NCBI GenBank assembly: GCA_026770615.1
Contig: MU631366.1
Location: 283,399 to 303,499 of the forward strand
Source: Pavlovales sp. CCMP2436
Taxonomy: Eukaryota; Haptophyta; Pavlovophyceae; Pavlovales
Direction: 5' to 3'
DNA length: 20,101 bases
Below are positions 8,404 to 15,678 of the stretch, piece after piece. The stretch's first letter is position 1, and the number at the start of each line of letters is the position of its first letter. The translations under genes and the position numbers were made by a program. The notes beneath the pieces are model-generated. The model did not search any database. It was not told the DNA's origin and worked only from the letters and a program-made list of their open reading frames with translations.

Positions 8404-9880
8404 TTAATCATTCTTCTGTCGCTTTGACCGAGTAAAGTGCTGTTTCATTTCAATAATAGATTTATTTACATCTTGAACAGAGAATATTGGTTCGCCACGC
8501 AAGTTTTTTAGCGGACTGACGTACGCCGATTGGATATCCGCGCTATGTAATGATTGATTCGCCAACGCATTGAAATTCTCAGCATAATTAGCAGAATTTT
8601 TATCTAACTTCATTAATTTTGTAGAAATAATACTGTGCCGAAGATATTTAACTATTATTCGTTCATCTTTAAAAAGAGGTATTTTAGCAAACATTCTAGC
8701 AATAAACGGACCTAGTTTTTTACGATCTTCATTTGGGAATAATTTGAAAGGTAAAACATCTAACGAACTATGTAATTCTACGATTAGATTAGTCACGGGT
8801 TTCGATAATTTAAATACAAGCTTATTAAGAGAACCCTTTGTTTTGAAAGCATTCATATGAATTTCACTCTCGTTTTGAGATATCAAATATAGATAATGAA
8901 TATCTTTTGAAACCATGGCATATTTTTCATATGCCATCGTAAGTTGTAAATCATCACGACCGATAACCTCGTTATGTAACATCATCAGCAGATTTTCATA
9001 GGATTTTCTGCCATACATTTTCAACACTTCGCTTTTAATGACATCGAACGAGTAAAACAATGTAGACGACAATTTTGTACGTTGCTTAATAGTAGCAATA
9101 CCATCCAACTTTTTATATATACTGATAGGGATTCAAGCTGGCGTCTGACTGTTCTGAATGTTTTGCTGGTCTGAGCGCTGCGTCGCCCATTGCCTGCTGC
9201 GTACTGCGTCTAATTTTTCGTATGTATTCTGCGACATACGACTTTTTAATGGTCCAAACAATCTTCGCAGTTTTAGAATCATACCGAGAAATTTAGCCCT
9301 TGTCGAATCTGTCTTCCTTTGTTTATTAGAATTAATAATATTAAATAATTATTTTATATTAGTTAACCAAGGAGTCATATCCATCAAAGCATCATACTTA
9401 AGATTGTTTAATTTAAATAAAATATCTGGGATCTTACCGTATTGATTGATTTCAGATATGCTTAAAGTTGATCAGATCCTTCTTTTAATGGCGCGAATTT
9501 CAATACAGCAGCCACATAGTTTTTAATTTCTGAACCATCTAGGTTAGTATTAGACGTATTATAATTTTCGATAAGTACATTCTTTTTTACGACAATATTA
9601 ATTACATCAGTATTAGCGGATGCTTCGATATCAGTTTTATCATATACAATTTTTTTTTTTTTTTTACGATTTCATTATTATCATTTTTTTTGATACCATA
9701 TTTATCGAAGGTAGACTGTTTAATATTGAGCGAACTGTTCAATAGGCCATTGGTAATTCTATCTAATTGAATGTTCTCTTTGTTAGCATGGTAGTGCGCG
9801 AACTTATACTTTCTTAATTCATCAGGTGTCATAGACGCTCGTGGTTTCTTAATAGGTGTTGCTCTTTTCTTAGGTGGCAT
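8404..9880 (-). pseudogene. Tyrosine recombinase (integrase), split by a transposon end and frameshifts
   Basis: This is the integrase that would insert the provirus by Tyr-mediated strand exchange. ATG 9880 starts a basic N-arm (MPPKKRATPIKKPR, then MTPDELRKYKFAHY). An A16 run (9650-9665) shifts the frame into an N-terminal core-binding region (SEIKNYVAAVLKFAPL, later PDILFKLNNLKYDALMD). Another shift lies near 9465 and a TAA near 9340. A transposon terminus (9120-9202) then interrupts the gene. The catalytic domain is intact from 9108. Numbering from there: box I Arg51 (GRDDL), Lys90 (AFKTKG), Arg157-His158 (KYLRHS), His188 (SLHS) and nucleophile Tyr196 (SAYV, codon 8523-8521). The stop is at 8404. 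Box II has Lys rather than His three residues before Arg157. The layout fits recombinases of YR-type PLVs and algal elements, whereas polintons proper use an rve integrase. Confidence 0.82.
9120..9202 (+). repeat. Transposon terminus copy A (inside recombinase gene)
   Basis: Starts TACTGATAGGG and follows copies C and E until CTGCTGCGT, then diverges into recombinase coding sequence. It is an 83-bp solo end with no partner nearby. Confidence 0.85.
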
Positions 9881-10025
9881 ATCTATATATTTATATTAGA
9901 TATTTATTATTAGATTCAATCAATTTTTTTATTAGATTCAAAAGAAAACGCAGAAGAAATCGACCGAGAGATTCGAACGTGCGAATGTACCGGGTTATAT
10001 GGTAGGGTTTATATTATATACTGAT
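9881..10025. other. AT-rich intergenic DNA upstream of the recombinase gene
   Basis: No ORF was found. It should hold the recombinase promoter. It includes repeated TATTAGAT motifs (9895-9940) also seen near 11150-11180, and a tRNA-like TTCGAA stretch that does not fold as a tRNA. It ends in TATATACTGATA, which looks like the outer tip of the adjoining transposon copy B with the rest of that end deleted. Confidence 0.5.
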
Positions 10026-10209
10026 ACTAAGGCACGCAGCAGGCAATGGGCGACGCAGCGCTCAGACCAGCAAAACATTCAGAACAGTCAGACGCCAGCT
10101 TGAATCCCTATCAGTATATACTGATAGGGATTCAAGCTGGCGTCTGACTGTTCTGAATGTTTTGCTGGTCTGAGCGCTGCGTCGCCCATTGCCTGCTGCG
10201 TGCCTTAGT
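10026..10209. repeat. Perfect 184-bp palindrome from two head-to-head transposon termini (B and C)
   Basis: The arms 10026-10117 (copy B, inverted) and 10118-10209 (start of copy C) are perfect reverse complements as read by eye, centred on TCAGTATATACTGA. Both are ends of the same repeat family, joined at their outer tips. Confidence 0.9.
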
Positions 10210-10287
10210 CGGCTGCGCTGGCTTGGGCGCCACCATATGATAGGAATATGTTTTTTTCTTTTTTTTTTCTAAAAACATATATCTATA

Positions 10288-10341
10288 AAAATTGACGTAG
10301 GCAGGAGGGCAGGAGGCTTATATCACGTAATTTGTTCCAGT

Positions 10342-10403
<62 letters not shown>

Positions 10404-10489
10404 ATAAAGAATAACAAAAATATACAAAAATATCTATATAAACAAAATGACATGATATTAGCCTCCTGCCATCCTGCCTAGGTCAATTT
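10288..10489. mobile_element. Nested ~200-bp MITE with ~40-bp TIRs
   Basis: AAATTGACGTAGGCAGGAGG at the left (10288-10328) is matched, inverted, by CCTGCCTAGGTCAATTT at the right (10448-10489), with a few mismatches. The core is mostly an AT dinucleotide run. It sits inside the larger TIR element, so it arrived later or was carried by it. Confidence 0.75.
10345..10394. repeat. (AT)n microsatellite
   Basis: About 25 uninterrupted AT units in the core of the nested MITE. Confidence 0.95.
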
Positions 10490-10936
10490 CAGATAGACGT
10501 ATTAAAAGCCGGCTAGCGACATCCGTCGCATGTCCGCTACCATTACCGAAGCCATTCCATTCTGTCGTGAGTATATAAGAATTAATCAGAATCTATCAGT
10601 ATTTATCAGCATTTCGTAGTACCTTCTCAGTGTCTAGCGACATGGGTGCGGTCAATATATAGATTCATACATCACTCTGAGGTACATCAAAAAATTCATA
10701 CGTACCTTATAAATGTTTATTAATGTTTATCCATATCTATCAAAAATTAATAGTATTAATCAGTATTCTATTAGTGTCTTCGACATGTGCCGCATATGAC
10801 GACATAGTGCCGTACATAATAAGGTTAAAAATCACATTCTCAATGTTTACCAGTGTACTGACAAATTTAACAAAAACACGCAACATATCAATAAACGTTA
10901 AATTATCCATACCATAATGGTAAAAGATTATATAAG

Positions 10937-11047
10937 TGGAGCCCAAGCCAGCGCAGCCGACTAAGGCACGCAGCAGGCAAAGGGCGACGCAGCGCTCAGA
11001 CCAGCACAACATTCAGAACAGTCAGACGCCAGCTTGAATCCCTATCA
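10937..11047 (-). repeat. Transposon terminus copy D
   Basis: Inverted copy of the ~115-bp terminus, running from GGAGCCCAAGCCAGCGCAGC to CCCTATCA; right TIR of the 926-bp element. Confidence 0.88.
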
Positions 11048-11560
11048 TAAATATAAATATACGATAAGGTATGGGCACCGTACCATAGTGCCGTAAAATA
11101 TAAGCATTTTTATTCATTTATCAGTATTTTTTTTTTTTAGTTTTAGTTTTTATTAGATATTTAATAGTTTTTATTAGATTTGTGTACGGGGGAAGCCAAA
11201 CTATCCTCGTGGAAAATGCTGCTCGTGGTGTGTGGTCTTGCGAGAGTCGTGCGAGATCCCCTGGGGTCGGCTGGGACCAAGCTGTATCCTCGTGAGAATT
11301 CCTGCGGGGCATTGCTGAATCGATTCTGAGGGGGTCTTTGGGGGACAGTGTGGTCCGGCGTGCGTGCGCGCCATCTCTCGTACGGGAAGCGGTGCGGGTT
11401 GGCGGGGTTCAGTAGCGCGGTTAGGGTTAGAGAGGCAAAAGAAGGACGGGGGGGGATTGAACCGTCGTCCCTCGAGATCGAGAGTCGTTGTGACTACCTG
11501 GATGGGACCGCAGACAAAAAATACCGACTGTTAAGCGGTATAGTTATGATAAATACCACG
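11048..11560. other. Right edge of the AT-rich block and start of GC-rich DNA, no gene seen
   Basis: AT-rich DNA with T-runs continues to about 11180. It includes CATAGTGCCGTA, near-identical to a motif at about 10803-10814, suggesting a duplicated or split segment around copy D. GC-rich DNA follows abruptly. Frames here (for example plus 11348-11710) have no recognisable domain, and part reads like antisense of tRNA-like DNA. This is the likely right boundary of the insertion complex. Confidence 0.45.
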
Positions 11561-11565
11561 AGGCA

Positions 11566-11900
11566 AAAGCCAGATATTGTCCATATTCTGAGCAATATTG
11601 CCAGCGAATATTTTTGCCATATTTTGCCATATTTTGCCATACAGGGGATTGCGGGCAATAAGAAACCGTCGTGTGAAGAAACTGAGCCTCGTTTTTTTGC
11701 CCTTCAATAGTAATCAATAGTAATTTTATCCAAATTTTGACCACTGTTTGTATGTAATTTGCTTAGAAACTCAGCCTCAGCCTCAAACCCCGCCGTTCTT
11801 ATTGCCCGCGATTCTCTGTATTCACAGTAAGAAGAAAAGCCAGATATTGTCCATATTCTAAGCAATATTGCCAGCGAATATTTTTGCCATATTTTTGCCA
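11566..11900 (+). repeat. ~65-bp direct repeat pair with extra motif copies
   Basis: The segment starting AAAGCCAGATATTGTCCATA occurs at 11566-11630 and again at 11835-11899, differing at a few bases. TTCACAGTAAGAAGA also occurs twice (11820 and 11911), and GCGGGCAATAAGAA near 11650 is inverted near 11800. TTTTGCCATA is locally iterated. Together this is a small nest of diverged repeats with no coding signal through about 12120. Confidence 0.8.
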
Positions 11901-12204
11901 TATGTTGCCATGTTCACAGTAAGAAGAAGAAGAAGAAAACGTTATATTAGGGCAAATATTTTTTTACATATATTTTCCAAATTAATAATGCCCGCAATTT
12001 TTGTAGCGTCATATAATAAATTGCCAGCGAAATTTTTTTCCCCAGTATCCTTGCCATCTCACAATGAGATACCCGGCATTTTTTATTCCGCGAATAGATT
12101 GCTGACCCCATGGGAATAATCTAGACCACAGGAAGCGATCCAACATCTGGCCAATAGCAGCGCAGGCAAAACACGGCCCTCCCCACTTCCATACAAACTA
12201 GGCG

Positions 12205-12393
12205 ATGTCGTCAGACAATATGCTCCACAGCATAGCGACAGTCATGGAGACCGACATCGCGGTGCTGAAACTAAACAGAAACCCCGGCAAAGTGAGCGAC
12301 ATTATCAACTTATATTATGCATACACCCCGCACCACCCAGCTTTGGCTCAGGTCACCCCCCGCCAGCCCGCAAGTGGGGAACGACCACTCTGA
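12205..12393 (+). CDS. Short unrecognised ORF, possibly a fragment
   Basis: This 62-codon frame begins MSSDNMLHSIATVMETDIA and continues VLKLNRNPGKVSDIINLYY before a Pro-rich end. The composition of the first 45 residues is protein-like. The overlapping upstream frame (from about 12130, QEAIQHLANSSAGKTRPS) also reads like protein, so this may be a frameshifted remnant of a longer coding region. It has no known motif and no intact partner. The stretch 12394-12846 after it holds only a small hairpin and no convincing gene. Confidence 0.25.
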   Translation: MSSDNMLHSIATVMETDIAVLKLNRNPGKVSDIINLYYAYTPHHPALAQVTPRQPASGERPL

Positions 12394-12443
12394 GCACTGT
12401 GTGTAAGTTTTTCGTTAAACGTCCGTCCCCGGGAGGATCTCAC

Positions 12444-12475
12444 TGGATTTAAGTGTTGAATAACACTCAGATCCA
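12444..12475. repeat. Small hairpin
   Basis: TGGAT ... AGTGTT-GAAT-AACACT ... ATCCA forms a two-part stem with a 4-base loop and a small internal bulge. No role is evident. Confidence 0.5.
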
Positions 12476-12846
12476 GGTATCCACCCCAAGCATACGGATA
12501 CCGTCCCTACCGCTGATCAGTTAAGACACACGACGATCGACGACTGACGACTCTCGACTGGCGCGCTGACCGACCTCCATTGCTCTCCCTCGCGTCGTCT
12601 GAAAATGCAGCACCGTCTGCGAGCGCGGCACACCTGCGCGAATCACAAAACATTACTTCTTCAGTAGCCTGTATCACATATATTGCGATTCTTGCCCCGA
12701 GGGACAGAAATCGCAAATATACGCGGCTTGTCTGTTGGCCCAGTCTATCCCACCCCTTGCCGGGGGTGGGCCTCGGGCGCAGGGCTTTTGGGATGCAGGA
12801 AATTGCGGGCTTGCTGGCTCATGAACCGGAGGGCCCCGGTACAGAA

Positions 12847-12905
12847 GAGTTAGTGGCAGATTCGTGAATGGGGCGGCGCCCCATTCACGAATCCGCCACT
12901 AACTC
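12847..12905. repeat. Near-perfect 28-bp-arm palindrome
   Basis: The arms 12847-12874 and 12878-12905 pair with one mismatch (12858/12894) around a 3-base centre. The right arm is the start of a ~290-bp repeat unit (12878-13165), so the left arm is an inverted piece of that unit's end. Confidence 0.92.
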
Positions 12906-13165
12906 CGGGGCACCTCTTCGGGAACCATGACTTTCTTTTCGCTTCCGAAAGCTGAGAATCGGAAGTGTTAGTGACCTAAAGCGCACGTCGTTGACCCTAC
13001 TCCCTAGAGGCACACGAGGTGGGCTCCGACCGTCAAAGAGGGCTCAATTCGATAACAGCGCTATCGATACTTAGCGCGTAGGGGCGACCGATGTCTACTT
13101 CTTCGACCCGGCCACAACTTTTCCCCCTCTCCAGTGCGGAATTGCGCGACTAATTCGGATTTCCA
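12878..13165 (+). repeat. Diverged ~290-bp repeat, copy 1
   Basis: Begins GCCCCATTCACGAATCCGCC. Shares many blocks in order with copy 2 at 13565-13855: CTTCGGGAACCATGACTT, TTTTCGCTTCCGAA, GAGGCACACGAG, GATGTCTACTTCTTCGACC and CTAATTCGGATTTC. It is non-coding as far as can be seen. The two copies may be termini (LTR-like or otherwise) of an element now containing the 13227 transposon end. Confidence 0.85.
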
Positions 13166-13226
13166 TCCTGAGCCATAGCCTTATTTTTATTAATTTAGAC
13201 GAGACGATATGCAACGATCATATATT

Positions 13227-13342
13227 TACTGATAGGGATTCAAGCTGGCGTCTGACTGTTCTGAATGTTGTGCTGGTCTGAGCGCTGCGTCGCCCACTGC
13301 TTGCTGCGTGCCTTAGTCTGCTGCGCTGGCTTGGGCGCCACC
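13227..13342 (+). repeat. Transposon terminus copy E
   Basis: Full ~116-bp copy from TACTGATAGGG to GGGCGCCACC, in GC-rich DNA outside the provirus, so the family is not restricted to the viral insert. It lies between the two ~290-bp repeats. The following 13343-13564 stretch holds no gene. Confidence 0.9.
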
Positions 13343-13564
13343 GCGCGTGCCTATGGATCTCCGGTAGTGTGCCCGGGCATGGGCGTTTAGTATGTGATTA
13401 AATGCTGCGGAGGGAATGTGGTCGAGCCGTTGATCGGGCGTCGGATTTGTGGATAGCAGCGGCTCGGAGGACTCAGAAGAGTGGGGTCGAAATCCGAATG
13501 AGTGGCCAGTCCGGGGGGAAATCGCAAAAAAATCCGGTGAAAATCCTTCAGAGTAACTCACGAA

Positions 13565-13855
13565 CGCCCCATTTATGAATCCGCAACTAACTTTTGTGCA
13601 CCACTTCGGGAACCATGACTTCCTTTTCGCTTCCGAACGCTGAGGATCGGAAATGTTAGTTACCTTTAGTATGTTCTCGACCCCAGAGGCACACGAGAGG
13701 CACACAAATTGGGCTCCGACCTTCGAGGAGGGCTCTATTCGACAGCAGCTATCGACGCTTAGCGCGCATGGGCGAACGATGTCTACTTCTTCGACCAGGC
13801 CACCGCTTTCCCCCCTCCCCAGTGCGGAATCGCGCCACTAATTCGGATTTCGACC
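13565..13855 (+). repeat. Diverged ~290-bp repeat, copy 2
   Basis: Begins CGCCCCATTTATGAATCCGC and parallels copy 1 to CTAATTCGGATTTCGACCC. Its right end coincides with the place where the minus-strand NTPase-like gene loses credible coding sequence, so this repeat probably truncated that gene. Confidence 0.85.
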
Positions 13856-14417
13856 CAGCACTTATGTTGAGGAAGCGCCTGACGACGCCGCGCCGCGAGC
13901 GCCGCGCCGCGAGCTCCTTCTCCGCCGCGATCGCGTCGGCCGCGCTGTTGAAGCTGTGGACTCCCGTCACCACGTTCAATTGGATGGCTTGGTTCGCGTG
14001 GATCTCCTCCGCCGCCGTGGCCATGTTGACGAACCAAGCCTGGGTCGTTGTCACCGAGCCGCCGTTGTCGATCATCTCCTGCATTAGCCGCTCAAAGTCC
14101 ACGATAGTCGTATCTGATAGCAGCCCCCGCACGTTATGAAAGGCAACCAGCCGGGACTTATTTACGAACGCCGTCACGATGTCTGCCGCACCGGCGCCTG
14201 TCTGCAGCTCGCTGAGGTTGCCCTTGCAGCACAGCGCGTTGAGTTGGCTTGCGCGGCATGTCGTGCGCCCGAGCACCTCAGGTCGCAGCGGCGCGTGTAT
14301 GTCGAGGAACTCCTCCGTCTCGGCGCGCGTCAAATCGTCGAGCCACAAGACCTGGTTCCGGCCCTCGTCGTTTGGCTGCACAAAGGCGGTGTTCGCGTCA
14401 CTCATCGCCACGATCAC

Positions 14418-14529
14418 CTATATTTAATAAAATAACATTATACAATAACTCGCTGGCAGCGCCCGAGGCGCGCGGGGTTATCAAATTAATACCAATAATA
14501 TAATTAAATATTCAATATTAAACGATCAC
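14418..14529 (-). other. 112-bp spliceosomal intron with 10-bp direct repeats at both splice sites
   Basis: Reading minus, exon AAG is followed by GTGATCGTTTAA ... AAATATAG and then GTGATCGTGG. The string AGGTGATCGT spans both the donor and acceptor junctions. Splicing keeps the frame (phase 0) and joins two conserved-looking strands. The intron is AT-rich with one GC-rich core segment, unlike the GC-rich exons. Confidence 0.75.
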
Positions 14530-15070
14530 CTTGCACAACTTCTGGTCGCACGCGAGGCCCTTCAAGACGTGCAGCACTGACTTGAGCGTGTCACGCGTGA
14601 CCCTGCGGCTCACTTCGACGTAGATGGTCGGAATCCAGCGCTCGTTGCCGGACTGCGTACGGTGCTCGAAAGTCGCGCGCTAAAGCAGGGCGACCAGTAC
14701 GGTCTTCTCGCTCGCGCGCTCGTGCAAGGCGGGCTTGCCAGGGCACACCCTCTTGGCGATGGCCCGGTACATCTGCGTTGCGACCATATCGTCGCTGAAC
14801 TCGATCGCTACCGTGCCAGGGCGATCGGCGAGCGCGTGCTGCACCAGCGTGCGCTTGCCAATATCGGTCTCCTGCTGCTTCTTGTCGCGCAGCGCCGCGA
14901 TGCTAGTGTCGAGGCCGGCGTGCTGCTCCGGCGTGAGCTGGTCTCTGAGCCTGGAGGAGACCACTACAACTTGATCTTGCCGTGGGCGCGCGTGGGAGCC
15001 CGTCCATCTTTCTGTGGAAGCCTGTAGGGAAGGAGAGGATATAGCGTCAGTTATCGCGGCATGATGGCAA

Positions 15071-15099
15071 AGGGGGGGGGGATAGGAGGGGGGGGGGGC
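15071..15099 (+). repeat. Poly-G tracts inside a probable intron
   Basis: Runs of 9 or more G at 15072-15081 and 15087-15098, on the minus strand a C-rich pyrimidine tract leading to the acceptor CCTACAG. G-quadruplex formation is possible on the plus strand. Confidence 0.6.
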
Positions 15100-15180
15100 A
15101 ATCCCGACGCACCCGTAGACCGCCCTCCCGATGTCGGCAAGCCAGTGACTGGTGTCGCTTGTCTCCATCGCCGATGAGCG

Positions 15181-15678
15181 TTGCGGCGTAGGCTAACGAG
15201 AGAGAGAGAGGGCAGAGTGCGGAGCCCCACCGCTTGGGCTACCTCGTCCAATCACTGCCCCATCGGCACCGAGCAGCTGGCCGCACCAGCTCAGGCCATG
15301 GCAGCACCGCTTGCCGCTCGCCTTCTGCCTCGCCGGAGCGCGCGTAGGCTGGCGGCCGCGCGGCGCCGGCCCACCGAGAGCGAGTGGGCAGAGTGCCTGC
15401 AGCCCGCCGTGAGGGGGGCGCTGAACATGGCCAAGCGTGGCGTCCCCGAGGGCGCGACACCGGTTCGACGAGATTCAGCGCCCGGGACACAATTTTGCTC
15501 TTTGCTTGTCTCCCGGTGTCAATCGCGTCGCTGTGACGTCGGACGCTTGCCGACCACGCCGCGGCTCCGTTGCCCCGTCAGAGCGAGACCCGGCGCTGTT
15601 GGTAACCACGCGGGACCCGGCGAGACCACGGGGTTCACGCATCGGGGCCACGCAGCCCAAAGCGGACGTCTGGAGACC
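15181..15678 (+). other. GC-rich stretch with open frames but no recognised gene
   Basis: The plus frame that continues into the 15679 ORF is open through here, but its translation is Arg/Ala/Pro-rich and patternless. Frames on the other strand are open too, as expected from high GC. It may hold promoter or 5' untranslated sequence of the next ORF. Confidence 0.4.

Larger units (their letters stand above)
327..9880. mobile_element. Degenerate polinton-like virus (PLV) provirus
   Basis: This AT-rich block carries, in one ~9.5-kb stretch, the four genes that define PLV/virophage-type elements: major capsid protein, FtsK/A32 packaging ATPase, AEP primase-SF3 helicase and an integrase, here of the tyrosine-recombinase type. 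Genes lie on both strands: ATPase and two small genes on minus, a capsid cluster on plus, replication and integration genes on minus. Almost all are broken by stops, frameshifts and short tandem duplications, so it cannot be functional as it stands. The left edge is sharp at 326/327. The right edge is obscured by transposon insertions (10026-11047), and AT-rich DNA continues to about 11185. No terminal inverted repeats or attachment-site repeats were found by eye. No penton or maturation protease was recognised. Confidence 0.88.
10122..11047. mobile_element. Non-autonomous TIR transposon (~926 bp, ~110-bp TIRs; copies C and D)
   Basis: The element is bounded by TGATAGGGATTC at 10122 and GAATCCCTATCA ending at 11047. 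TIRs run at 10122-10234 and 10937-11047, nearly identical apart from a few substitutions (for example TTTTGCTGG versus TTGTGCTGG). The interior has no credible transposase: AT-rich DNA, a nested MITE (10288-10489) and ~440 bp with no ORF above 65 codons that looks real. The flanks are TA-rich. A clean target-site duplication cannot be fixed because copy B abuts the left end. The superfamily is unassigned; long TIRs and TA-rich targets would suit Tc1/mariner-, Mutator- or PiggyBac-like elements. Confidence 0.7.
13859..15168 (-). pseudogene. NTPase-like protein (RHS/STAND-type resemblance), spliced, 3'-truncated, one in-frame TAG
   Basis: A minus-strand coding region runs from about 15168. The exon 15021-14530 carries LRDQLTPEQHAGLDTSIAAL and TVAIEFSDDMVATQMY. 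It is interrupted by a TAG at 14682-14680 and then reads RWIPTIYVEVSRRVTRDTLK. A GT-AG intron (14529-14418) removes in phase 0 to join VIVAMSDANTAF, VLWLDDLTRAETEEFLDIHA and a helical C-terminal region with DIVTAFVNKSRLVAFHN. The strand 'IYVEV', the 'VIVAMSDA' strand and the 'WLDDLT.AE...FL' winged-helix-like start resemble P-loop NTPases of retrotransposon-hotspot/Crinkler-type proteins. No clear Walker A is visible, so the assignment is tentative. A second intron is likely around 15022-15112 or 15022-15120, ending CCTACAG. Coding ends at repeat copy 2 (about 13858). Confidence 0.5.

Noticed and set aside
327..9880. Reassigned stop codon instead of pseudogenes
   Set aside because: TAA, TAG and TGA all interrupt the viral genes, and frameshifts and duplications occur as well, so recoding of one codon cannot explain the breaks.
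9960..10010. tRNA-like stretch (GTTCGAATC on the minus strand)
   Set aside because: T-loop-like bases are present, but the T stem, anticodon arm and acceptor do not pair.
327..11185. Terminal inverted repeats or att direct repeats of the provirus
   Set aside because: Compared by eye at 327-480, 9881-10025 and 11048-11200; only short AT-rich similarities were found.
11421..11430. TTAGGGTTAG, telomere-like
   Set aside because: Less than two units, so no telomeric array.
11440..11510. Second tRNA-like stretch (GGTTCAATC on the minus strand)
   Set aside because: No arrangement gave proper T and anticodon stems; the spurious plus ORF reading GGIEPSS is what antisense tRNA-like DNA often gives, but no tRNA fold was found.
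13749..13858. C-terminal Arg-rich tail of the NTPase-like frame
   Set aside because: This part lies within repeat copy 2 and is not credible as original coding sequence, so the gene was ended at 13859.
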